Origin: Lachnospiraceae bacterium
Lineage (GTDB): Bacteria > Bacillota_A > Clostridia > Lachnospirales > Lachnospiraceae
Reading direction: 5' to 3'
Assembly (NCBI GenBank): GCA_017620975.1
Contig: JAGAUD010000010.1
Location: 1-52,491 of the forward strand
DNA length: 52,491 bases
Shown here: positions 32,681 through 40,401 of the stretch, in pieces
Layout of the letters: every line of letters begins with the position of its first letter
Position numbering within the stretch: the first letter of the stretch is position 1
Notes under the pieces: model-generated
The model's database searches: none
Told to the model about the DNA's origin: nothing
What the model saw: only the letters and a program-made list of their open reading frames with translations
Program-made: the position numbers and the translations under genes

Positions 32681-33811
32681 ATGAAATATCAGGAAGCGTT
32701 AGATTATTTAGAATCATTAAGTGCATATAATATCATGCCGGGACATGAAAATATTGGGAGATTGAGTGAATATCTGGGGAATCCTCAGGAAGGATTAAAG
32801 TTCGTGCATATTACTGGGATCAACGGTGATGGTTCTGCAATTGCTTATGTTTCTTCAATTTTAAAATGTGCAGGCTACAGGGTAGGGCAGTTTTCTTCTT
32901 CGTTTATCTTTGACTACCGGGAGAAGATTCAGGTAAATGAACGGCCGATTACTCAGAAAGCAATTTGTCAGGGAGTAGAGTTGATTCAGGAGGCTTGCGA
33001 GAAAATTACAGCTCAGGGCTATCCTCATCCGACGTCTTTGGAAGTGGAGATGGCGCTGGCTTTCCGGTATTTTAAGGAAAAACAGTGTGATATCGTAGTG
33101 CTGGAGACAGACAGCCTGTGGGATGATGTAGTACAAAATATTGGTATCAATATAATACGATCTATCAGTATGGATCAGACGGCTGCCGGGGCGAAAGCAA
33201 CCTCAATTCGTTATGGGCTTGAGCGGCAGCGATTTCGTATCGGCGAATATAAGAATCTTGAGATTGGCATGGCTGGAAAATTCCAGGTAGAGAATGCTGT
33301 GCTTGCGCTGGAGACGGTGAAGGTACTTACGCAGGAAGGATATCCGGTCAAAGAGGAAGCAGTCCGTCAGGGTCTGGCCAAAGCTAAATGGCAGGGAAGC
33401 TTCAACGTCATTGGCAAGAAACCGTTTTTTGTCGTAGATGGGGCTCATGATGAGGATTCGGCAAGGAAACTTGCAGATTCCATTGAATGTTATTTCCCCA
33501 ACAAGAGAATTATCTATATCATGGGGGTATTGCATGATTCTGAGTATGAGAAGATGATTGCGCTGACGCATAAATATGCTGATCAGATCATAACAGTGAC
33601 ACCTCCCAGGAACTTAGGAGGGCTGGAGGCCTATGATCTGGCGGTAGAGGTGGCCAGAGTTCATCCGCAGGTGACTGCCGTGGACAGTCTGGAGGAAGCT
33701 TTGGAGATAAGCCGGCTTCTGGCCGGTAAAGAAGATGTGATACTGGCTTTTGGATCTTTATCTTATCTTGGAAAGCTGATAAAGCTTGTAAAGGGCAGCA
33801 AGTATTTTTGA
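32681..33811 (+). CDS. FolC-like Mur ligase family protein, probably inactive as synthetase
   Basis: This 376-residue protein is related along its length to folylpolyglutamate/dihydrofolate synthase. It deviates at most catalytic spots. The P-loop normally read as GTNGKGS is GINGDGS, with Asp50 in place of the phosphate-binding Lys. The SPH segment is SSSF. The LGGRLDATN block is replaced by a divergent one, and the SIGLDH/EKAGI segment is shortened. The C-terminal Mur ligase domain (FFVVDGAHDEDSARKLADSI, IIYIMGVLHDSEYEKM) is well preserved. The reading frame is intact. It may be a decaying paralogue or a repurposed domain; a normal folC may exist elsewhere. Confidence 0.75.
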   Translation: MKYQEALDYLESLSAYNIMPGHENIGRLSEYLGNPQEGLKFVHITGINGDGSAIAYVSSILKCAGYRVGQFSSSFIFDYREKIQVNERPITQKAICQGVELIQEACEKITAQGYPHPTSLEVEMALAFRYFKEKQCDIVVLETDSLWDDVVQNIGINIIRSISMDQTAAGAKATSIRYGLERQRFRIGEYKNLEIGMAGKFQVENAVLALETVKVLTQEGYPVKEEAVRQGLAKAKWQGSFNVIGKKPFFVVDGAHDEDSARKLADSIECYFPNKRIIYIMGVLHDSEYEKMIALTHKYADQIITVTPPRNLGGLEAYDLAVEVARVHPQVTAVDSLEEALEISRLLAGKEDVILAFGSLSYLGKLIKLVKGSKYF

Positions 33812-34278
33812 GAAAAGTGAGCACATAGTCCGGTAAAGAGCCCGGTGAGCATACCGCCCAGAATGAGGAAGGGCAGATACACCAGCACGCCGGGTACCTG
33901 TGTGATCAGAAAGGCAATCAAAAGCTGCCCCAGGTTGTGTGCGATGCCGCCGATAATACTTGTCAGAAATAGGTAATGCCCGGCGAGCAGTTTATGGATC
34001 AGAGCCATGACAATCAGACTCCCTATACCGCCGGACAGACTGTAGACCAGACTGATAGCCTGCCCTGAGAAAAAGGCAGAGAGCAGGATTCTGACAATGA
34101 GTACCAGTGCAGTATCTTTGACAGAGTAATTGCGCAGCAGTATCAGTGTGATGATGTTAGCCAGTCCAAGTTTGATACCCGGAATGGGGACAAGAGGCGG
34201 TATCAGGCTTTCCAGGGTGAAGATGATCAGGGAAAGCGCAGTAAATAATGATAGTGTGGTCAGTTTTTTCAGTGTCAT
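33763..34278 (-). CDS. Gx transporter family protein (HepS component I-like membrane protein)
   Basis: The 171-residue protein has five to six TM helices and the family motifs IPGIKLGLANIITL and SGGIGSLIVMALI, as in proteins annotated Gx transporter or heptaprenyl diphosphate synthase component I, which look like ECF S-components. Similar genes accompany apbE and NusG-domain-II genes in loci for flavin-based extracellular electron transfer and Rnf-like functions. It is preceded by GAGGT on the minus strand and is 48 nt from the NusG-domain gene. Its 3' end overlaps the convergent FolC-like gene by 49 nt. Confidence 0.8.
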   Translation of the reverse strand: MTLKKLTTLSLFTALSLIIFTLESLIPPLVPIPGIKLGLANIITLILLRNYSVKDTALVLIVRILLSAFFSGQAISLVYSLSGGIGSLIVMALIHKLLAGHYLFLTSIIGGIAHNLGQLLIAFLITQVPGVLVYLPFLILGGMLTGLFTGLCAHFSQKYLLPFTSFISFPR

Positions 34279-34326
34279 GAAGGTACCTCGGTTCTAAAGT
34301 AGGGGGAGGCTCAGAAATAGCGTGTC

Positions 34327-34716
34327 TCAGGGATGGTCAGTGGTCGAACTGCCCCTGATTTCTATCACAAGTCTATGGGGCAGGCAGGTAATGGGAGTCA
34401 GAGAATTGATGATAAAACCCTGATTTACGCAAATCTTGTCCGGGCAATCAGCCGCTATGATGCCGATAGCGCCCTGGCGGACTTCGATGGTATTGGTGCC
34501 GCCGTCTGTATCGGTCAGTGTGATGATATAAGGTTCTTGTACATGATTCAGGGGAATGCTTTGAATCAGTTTTCCGTTCTGATAAATATCGGCAATGAGG
34601 TCCTGCTCTAACAAAGATTTGCGGACGAGTGTGAAGATGGATATCAGGCTGATGCAGGTCAGGGCTATCAGGGAGATCGTTATGATCAAAGCTTTTTTGG
34701 CGGATGACTGTTTCAT
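34327..34716 (-). CDS. NusG domain II-containing membrane-anchored protein
   Basis: The 129-residue protein has one N-terminal TM helix (residues ~8-30) and an extracytoplasmic NusG domain II-like fold (about 40-125). The conserved ADCPDKICVNQG and CLPHRLVIEI segments give two Cys pairs, C-x4-C and a later Cys. AAAGGAG lies 6 nt before the start. The family has no firm function but is regularly found with Gx transporter and ApbE genes, as here, hinting at an envelope redox role. Confidence 0.85.
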   Translation of the reverse strand: MKQSSAKKALIITISLIALTCISLISIFTLVRKSLLEQDLIADIYQNGKLIQSIPLNHVQEPYIITLTDTDGGTNTIEVRQGAIGIIAADCPDKICVNQGFIINSLTPITCLPHRLVIEIRGSSTTDHP

Positions 34717-34838
34717 GTATGCTCCTTTTGTGCTGCATTTCAGCGGATGACGGGTTCAAAGGTTAGAGCCTCCGTCAAGGAAAGCGGTTATTAATTCCGG
34801 ATAAATATAGATACAGTATATCAAAAGGTGTTCAAAAA

Positions 34839-35921
34839 ATGAAGTCTTTTTTGCAAAAAGCAATAAGTGTGAAATCAAGAATGAAAGTAAGAATAAAAGT
34901 TATCCTGCCGGCGGCAGCAATGGCATTGTGTCTGTTTACTGCCTGCAGCAGTACGAAGCTACAGCAATATCAACGGGTGGATACTGCTATGGGAACTATT
35001 CTTCGGGAAACTGTCTATACCAATGGTGCGGAAGATATCACCGAAGAAATCAGGGATATCATCGTTTCGTTGGAGGAGAATGTGTTATCCTGGAGAAAAG
35101 AATCTTCCCGGGTCTATGAAATCAATGAAGGTGCAGGGCATGCAGAGGGCGTCTTGCTGACGGAAGAACTGGCAGAAATTCTTAAGAAAGTTGTTGCAGT
35201 TTCCCGGGAAAGTCAGGGGGCTCTGGATGTGACGATCGGGCAGACTGTCAGACTTTGGAGCATTGACGAATATGCGGCAGGCAGTGAGAAATCAGATTTT
35301 ACCTTGCCTGATCAGGGAATATTGGAAGATACGCTGCAAAAATCCGGTTATGAGAAAATGATTTTGCAGGATGATAGGATTTATCTCCCTGAGGGAATGG
35401 AACTGGATCTTGGAGCAGTAGGAAAAGGGATTGCCTGTGATGAAATCCTAAACTTTTTGCGAAACCAGTCTCAGGTTCAGGGAGCGGTGATTTCCATTGG
35501 CGGCAGTATCCTGACCTATGGGGAGAAGTCTGATGGAAAATTGTGGAATGTGGGAATTGTAGACCCATTTGAACCATCTTCCTATCTTGGTTCCCTTACA
35601 TTGGACGGTCAGTGGTGTGTTTCCACTTCCGGAGACTATGAACGATATGTGGAGGTGGATGGTGTCCGTTACCATCATATAATCGACCCTTCTAATGGGT
35701 ATCCTGCCCATGCAGGGCTTCGAAGTGTTACCATTCTAAGTAAGGATGGCTGTTTGTCAGATGCTCTGTCCACTGCCTGCTTTGTTCTGGGGAAAGAGGA
35801 AGGACTTAAACTTCTGGAAAAATATGAGGCCTATGCAGTTATGGTGGAAGAGGACGGCAGCATTGTTTTGAGCCCGGGAGTGGAAACGTTTTTCAAGGTA
35901 ACAGTTCAGACGAGTCCGTAA
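34839..35921 (+). CDS. apbE: FAD:protein FMN transferase lipoprotein
   Basis: The 360-residue protein has a long lipoprotein signal with lipobox FTAC (Cys36) and the ApbE fold: DTAMGTIL, the EENVLSWRKESSRVYEIN segment, DLGAVGKGIACD and GGSILTYG, and the metal-site region DPSNGYPA followed by STACFVLG. ApbE covalently attaches FMN to Thr/Ser of extracytoplasmic flavoproteins such as Rnf/Nqr subunits or FMN-binding lipoproteins. No target protein with a flavinylation site is in the window. It is divergent from the NusG-domain/Gx pair. A 23-bp inverted repeat covers its last codons. Confidence 0.93.
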   Translation: MKSFLQKAISVKSRMKVRIKVILPAAAMALCLFTACSSTKLQQYQRVDTAMGTILRETVYTNGAEDITEEIRDIIVSLEENVLSWRKESSRVYEINEGAGHAEGVLLTEELAEILKKVVAVSRESQGALDVTIGQTVRLWSIDEYAAGSEKSDFTLPDQGILEDTLQKSGYEKMILQDDRIYLPEGMELDLGAVGKGIACDEILNFLRNQSQVQGAVISIGGSILTYGEKSDGKLWNVGIVDPFEPSSYLGSLTLDGQWCVSTSGDYERYVEVDGVRYHHIIDPSNGYPAHAGLRSVTILSKDGCLSDALSTACFVLGKEEGLKLLEKYEAYAVMVEEDGSIVLSPGVETFFKVTVQTSP

Positions 35922-35954
35922 GCATGTGTATGGACTCGTCTGAACTGTTACCTT
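35895..35954. repeat. 23-bp perfect inverted repeat at the end of apbE
   Basis: The arms 35895-35917 and 35932-35954 are exact reverse complements with a 14-nt loop, and the apbE stop codon (35919-35921) lies in the loop. No T tract follows, so it is not a classical terminator; it could protect the mRNA 3' end or be a repeat element. Confidence 0.9.
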
Positions 35955-35985
35955 CAGGGAAAGTTAAAACAACCCCTGCCAATAC

Positions 35986-36014
35986 TTGCCACAAGGAAGA
36001 AAATATAGTAAAAT
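35986..36014 (+). promoter_or_regulatory. Promoter of the SNF-family transporter
   Basis: TTGCCA (35986-35991) and TAAAAT (36009-36014) with 17-bp spacing, which places the start of transcription near 36021 and supports the GTG start at 36050. Confidence 0.55.
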
Positions 36015-36049
36015 ATTATAATATGTATTTAGCGAAGGAGATTATCAGG

Positions 36050-37420
36050 GTGGAGAGAGAAAAGTTAGGATCCCGTCTGGGATTCATATTGTTATCAGCA
36101 GGTTGTGCCATCGGAATCGGTAATGTATGGAGATTCCCGTACATAACTGGATTATATGGGGGCGGTATTTTTGAGCTATTATATTTATTCTTCCTGGTTG
36201 TCATGGGAGTTCCCGTTATGACCATGGAGTTTGCAGTAGGGCGGGCCAGCAGGAGAAGTATCATCAAGAGTTTTACAGCTTTGGAAAAGCCGGGCCGGAA
36301 ATGGCATCTGCACGGCTATCTGGGTATGGCAGGCAACTATCTGTTAATGATGTTCTACACTACTGTGGCAGGCTGGATGCTTACTTATTTTTATCAGATG
36401 CTTACCGGGCAGTTTACGGGAAAAAGTGCTGATGAAGTGGGTGGTATGTTCGTTGATATGCTGGGCAATCCCGTTGTCATGACGGTGGCGATGATAATTG
36501 TTGTGGTAGCCGGGATTCTGGTATGTTCTCTTGGACTTCAGAGAGGAGTGGAGCGTATTACCAAATGGATGATGAGTGCTCTGCTTTTGATCATGATTGT
36601 TCTGGCTATTCACAGTATTACGATGGATGGCGGTTCGGCGGGACTTAAGTTCTATCTGGTGCCGGATATTGAACGAACATTGGAAGTAGGACTTTTGGAT
36701 ACTATCGTGGCAGCTATGAACCAGGCTTTCTTTACCTTAAGTCTTGGTATCGGTGCTATGGCTATTTTTGGAAGTTACATAGATAAAGGACGAACCTTGC
36801 TTGGAGAGTCCATTAATATTGCGGTTTTAGATACTTTTGTGGCTGTGGTGTCCGGTTTGATCATTTTTCCGGCCTGCTTTTCTTTCGGAATCAGCCCGGA
36901 TCAGGGACCAAGTCTGATTTTTATTACACTGCCCAACGTATTCAATGCAATGACAGGCGGAAGAGTGTGGGGGACGCTGTTCTTTATCTTTATGGCTTTT
37001 GCAGCATTCTCAACGGTGCTGGCTGTGTTTGAAAATATTATCTCCTGTGGGATGGATTTATTTGGCTGGAACAGAAAGAAGTCCTGTATTGTTAATTTTG
37101 TACTATTGCTTGTGTTGTCCATGCCCTGTGTGCTGGGATATAACGTGTGGAGTGCTTTTGCACCGTTAGGAGCAGGCACTACGATTCTGGATTTGGAGGA
37201 TTTCTTGGTAAGTAACCTGATTTTGCCTTTCGGTTCTCTGTGGTATCTGCTTTTCTGTGTGACGAAGAAGGGCTGGGGATTTGAAAATTATCTGGCTGAG
37301 GCCAATGAAGGAAAAGGTGTAAAGATACCGAGATGGATTTACTTTTATGTGAAGTGGATTCTGCCGGTGATTCTGGTGGCTTTGATGCTTCAGGGAATCC
37401 GGAGCAAATTCTTTAGCTAG
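36050..37420 (+). CDS. Sodium-dependent neurotransmitter-symporter (SNF/NSS) family transporter
   Basis: The 456-residue membrane protein has about eleven TM helices and the NSS signature at the start, SAGCAIGIGNVWRFPYITG, where the sodium and substrate sites lie. Bacterial relatives such as LeuT, MhsT and TnaT import amino acids with sodium. The start is probably GTG 36050, since AAGGAG lies 9 nt upstream and the promoter runs up to ~36014. The longer frame from 35924 spans the promoter and hairpin. The substrate is not evident; no regulatory leader is seen. Confidence 0.9.
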   Translation: MEREKLGSRLGFILLSAGCAIGIGNVWRFPYITGLYGGGIFELLYLFFLVVMGVPVMTMEFAVGRASRRSIIKSFTALEKPGRKWHLHGYLGMAGNYLLMMFYTTVAGWMLTYFYQMLTGQFTGKSADEVGGMFVDMLGNPVVMTVAMIIVVVAGILVCSLGLQRGVERITKWMMSALLLIMIVLAIHSITMDGGSAGLKFYLVPDIERTLEVGLLDTIVAAMNQAFFTLSLGIGAMAIFGSYIDKGRTLLGESINIAVLDTFVAVVSGLIIFPACFSFGISPDQGPSLIFITLPNVFNAMTGGRVWGTLFFIFMAFAAFSTVLAVFENIISCGMDLFGWNRKKSCIVNFVLLLVLSMPCVLGYNVWSAFAPLGAGTTILDLEDFLVSNLILPFGSLWYLLFCVTKKGWGFENYLAEANEGKGVKIPRWIYFYVKWILPVILVALMLQGIRSKFFS

Positions 37421-37482
37421 GAGTTTGTGAAAGAAGGTAGTTTTAAGCCTGCTGATGAAAAGCTGCAAGGGGAGAGGATATT

Positions 37483-37827
37483 ATGGAGCAGAATAATTAT
37501 TTATATGTAAATGAAGAAACCATCGCACAGATTAATGAGAAGATGCCTCCGGAGGAGGAACTTCAGGATCTTGCAGAGTTTTTTAAGGTGTTTGGCGATA
37601 CCACCAGACTTAAAGTACTGAATGTTCTGTTATGTTCGGAGATGTGTGTGCTGGATATCGCGGGGATTCTGGGAATGTCCCAATCAGCTATTTCGCATCA
37701 GCTGAGAATTCTGAAACAGATGGGGCTTGTGAAGAACCGCAGGGACGGGAAAACCATTTTTTATTCCCTGGCAGATTCTCATATCGTAACCATTCTCAGT
37801 CAGGGACTGGATCATATCGAGGAATAA
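37483..37827 (+). CDS. ArsR/SmtB family metalloregulator
   Basis: The 114-residue repressor has a winged-helix core (FFKVFGDTTRLKVLNVLL, SQSAISHQLRILKQMGLV). The alpha-3 motif reads SEMCVLDIA, so one of the two cysteines of the classical ELCVCDL is Leu. The alpha-5 region ADSHIVTILSQGLDHIEE has D-x-H-x10-H-x2-E, the pattern of zinc/cobalt sensors (CzrA/SmtB type). It thus probably senses zinc. No metal transporter adjoins it; the ZIP operon is 23 kb away. GGGGAGAGG precedes ATG 37483. Confidence 0.85.
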   Translation: MEQNNYLYVNEETIAQINEKMPPEEELQDLAEFFKVFGDTTRLKVLNVLLCSEMCVLDIAGILGMSQSAISHQLRILKQMGLVKNRRDGKTIFYSLADSHIVTILSQGLDHIEE

Positions 37828-37885
37828 AAACAGTTGGCTATTAATCAGACTGTTATAAAAATAGACATAAAGGAGCTGAGGAAAC

Positions 37886-39010
37886 ATGGATTTGTTACAG
37901 CTGAGAGACATATTGGATGATATTGACGGACAGATTGTAGAACTATATGAAAAGAGGATGGATATCTGCAAACAAGTGGCAGAATATAAGATTCAAAGTG
38001 GCAAAAAGGTCTTTGATAAGCAGCGCGAGATGGAGAAGTTAAGCAAGGTGAAATCTCTGACCCACAATGATTTCAACAGTCGCGGAATAGAGGAATTGTT
38101 TGAGCAGATTATGTCTATGAGCCGCAAGCTGCAGTACCAGACTATGGCTGAACACGGAAGCATTGGAAAGCTTCCTTTTATTGGTGTGGATGAACTGGAT
38201 AAAGTGAAAGCAAGAGTGGTATTTCAAGGAGCAGAAGGCGCTTATTCTCAGGCTGCTATGATGCAGTACTTCGGAGATAGTATTAACAGTTTTCATGTTA
38301 ATACATTCCGCGAGGCTATGAGTGCCATTGACGAGGGAAGTGCTGATTTTGCGGTACTTCCCATCGAAAACTCTACTGCCGGTATAGTCAGCGAGATTTA
38401 TGACCTGCTGGTTGAATTTGAAAATTATATCGTGGGAGAACAGATCATTAAGGTAGAACATTGTCTGCTTGGTGTTCCCGGCTGTTCCATAGAGGATATT
38501 AAGACGGTTTATTCTCATCCGCAGTCTTTGATGCAGAGTTCCAAGTATCTTTTGAATCATGACTGGAAGCAGATCAGTATGCAGAACAATGCTTTTGCTG
38601 CGCGGAAAGTGGCAGAGGATGGAGATAAGAGCCAGGCGGCTATTGCCGGTGAACTGGCAGGTCAGATTTATGGACTTGATGTACTTGAGAAGGGCGTGAA
38701 CCAGGAAAAGAATAACTCTACAAGATTCATTATTGTAACCAACCAGAAAATTTTCCGCAAAGATGCTAAGAAGATCAGCATTTGCTTTGAGGTACCCCAC
38801 AGAAGCGGTTCTCTGTATCATATGCTGTCCCACTTTATTTATAATAATCTGAATATGTGTAAGATCGAGAGCCGTCCAATCGAGGACAGGACATGGGAAT
38901 ATCGTTTCTTCGTGGATTTCGAAGGAAATCTGGCAGAAAGTGCCGTGAAGAATGCGCTGAGAGGACTGAGAGATGAAGCACGGAATATGAAGATTCTGGG
39001 AAATTATTAA
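37886..39010 (+). CDS. pheA: Bifunctional chorismate mutase / prephenate dehydratase
   Basis: The 374-residue P-protein converts chorismate through prephenate to phenylpyruvate for phenylalanine synthesis. The AroQ chorismate mutase domain covers residues 1-~88 (LRDILDDIDGQIVELYEKRM). The dehydratase domain (about 108-285) has VVFQGAEGAYSQAAMM and the TRF motif in NNSTRFIIV. The C-terminal ACT domain carries the ESRP motif that binds phenylalanine for feedback inhibition. AAGGAG precedes ATG 37886. The DUF815 ATPase gene follows after 18 nt. Confidence 0.96.
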   Translation: MDLLQLRDILDDIDGQIVELYEKRMDICKQVAEYKIQSGKKVFDKQREMEKLSKVKSLTHNDFNSRGIEELFEQIMSMSRKLQYQTMAEHGSIGKLPFIGVDELDKVKARVVFQGAEGAYSQAAMMQYFGDSINSFHVNTFREAMSAIDEGSADFAVLPIENSTAGIVSEIYDLLVEFENYIVGEQIIKVEHCLLGVPGCSIEDIKTVYSHPQSLMQSSKYLLNHDWKQISMQNNAFAARKVAEDGDKSQAAIAGELAGQIYGLDVLEKGVNQEKNNSTRFIIVTNQKIFRKDAKKISICFEVPHRSGSLYHMLSHFIYNNLNMCKIESRPIEDRTWEYRFFVDFEGNLAESAVKNALRGLRDEARNMKILGNY

Positions 39011-39028
39011 GGAAGAAGGAACAGACAA

Positions 39029-40315
39029 ATGAGGGAACAGGAATTAATCGTATACAGGGAATTTGAAGATGGTGAACTGCTGTATGATATGGCTTGGCTG
39101 ATGGATCATTATGATGATGAATATTATAATGTGGAGGATATGGCAGGACTTTTCTATGAATGTATCCATAAATTGATCGACCTGGCAGGCAATTATGGAT
39201 TCTACGGGAATCTGTGGCACTGTTATCTGGCAAATCTTCTTGTAAATAATGAAAACAGCTATTCCTGTGGTTGTGAGATCAGAGGAGCAATTGACGGTAC
39301 CATCAATGCAGCGGCACTTCATGATATCGTGATTTTCAAGGAGTTCTATGACTTTGATTTTACATCTATGATGGCCACTTTATCTGTGCCGGAATTTTCT
39401 CTGGTACAGGATTATGTCAGCAGCAGGCAGGAAAGTAAGGTATATAATAAGAGAATCTGCAAGCGAATCTGTGAGCTGGCGGAGAAGTTCTGTAATGATC
39501 ATACCCCGGAGGAGATGAAAGATACACTGACCCAGTTCTACAAGGAGTATGGTGTAGGAAAATTCGGTCTGCATAAGTCATTCCGTATCTCCAGGGACGA
39601 GGACGGTGTTCATATTGACCCGATTCTTAACATTGCTCATGTACATTTGGACGATTTGGTGGGGTACGAGATTCCTAAGAAGAAGCTGACAGACAATACC
39701 CAGGCGTTTGTGGAAGGCAAAAAAGCGAACAACTGCCTGTTATTCGGTGATGCGGGAACCGGTAAATCCTCTTGTATCAAAGCCATTGCCAACGAATATT
39801 ACGACAAAGGGCTGCGTATTATTGAGGTATATAAGCACCAGTTCCAGGATCTCAACGATGTGATCAGTCAGATCAAGAATCGTAATTATAAGTTCATTAT
39901 TTACATGGATGATTTGAGCTTTGAAGAATTTGAAATTGAGTATAAGTATCTGAAAGCAGTTATTGAAGGTGGTCTGGAGAGAAAGCCGGAGAATGTACTG
40001 ATTTATGCAACTTCCAATCGTCGTCATTTGATTCGTGAGAATTACAGTGACAAGGAAGAAATCAGAGAGGATATGCATACCAGTGATACCGTACAAGAGA
40101 AGCTGTCACTGGTAGCAAGATTCGGTGTGACTATTTATTTCGGTTCACCGGATAAGAAGCAATTCCAGAATATCGTAAAAGTACTGGCTGAGAGATATGG
40201 CGTGGAGATGCCGGAAGAAGAGCTGCTTCTGGAAGCCAATAAATGGGAACTTCAGCACGGAGGTCTTTCCGGACGTACTGCCCAGCAGTTTATTGACTAT
40301 TTACTAGGAAAATAG
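39029..40315 (+). CDS. DUF815-type AAA ATPase
   Basis: The 428-residue protein has an N-terminal helical domain of ~190 residues and an AAA-type ATPase domain with Walker A GDAGTGKSS (residues ~240-248), Walker B FIIYMDDLSFE and a sensor-1-like IYATSNRRHL with the following Arg residues. The DUF815 family is widespread in Firmicutes; its function is not known to me. It lies between pheA and ppx, 18 nt after the former, probably in one transcript. The hairpin-rich 40315-40378 segment begins at its stop codon. Confidence 0.82.
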   Translation: MREQELIVYREFEDGELLYDMAWLMDHYDDEYYNVEDMAGLFYECIHKLIDLAGNYGFYGNLWHCYLANLLVNNENSYSCGCEIRGAIDGTINAAALHDIVIFKEFYDFDFTSMMATLSVPEFSLVQDYVSSRQESKVYNKRICKRICELAEKFCNDHTPEEMKDTLTQFYKEYGVGKFGLHKSFRISRDEDGVHIDPILNIAHVHLDDLVGYEIPKKKLTDNTQAFVEGKKANNCLLFGDAGTGKSSCIKAIANEYYDKGLRIIEVYKHQFQDLNDVISQIKNRNYKFIIYMDDLSFEEFEIEYKYLKAVIEGGLERKPENVLIYATSNRRHLIRENYSDKEEIREDMHTSDTVQEKLSLVARFGVTIYFGSPDKKQFQNIVKVLAERYGVEMPEEELLLEANKWELQHGGLSGRTAQQFIDYLLGK

Positions 40316-40378
40316 TTCACACGTAAGCTTAAGCAGGAAAATGTCGTAGGCGCCTTTTCGAATGGCGCGGGTGTGAAC
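40315..40378 (+). other. Structured leader between the DUF815 gene and ppx
   Basis: GTTCACAC (40315-40322) and GTGTGAAC (40371-40378) close a stem. Inside are an AAGCTT-centred palindrome and a GCGCC/GGCGC hairpin, giving a small multi-branched RNA fold. No T tract follows. It does not match a riboswitch class I know. Confidence 0.5.
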
Positions 40379-40401
40379 GGAAAAGGGGTACATAAGCAGG
40401 T

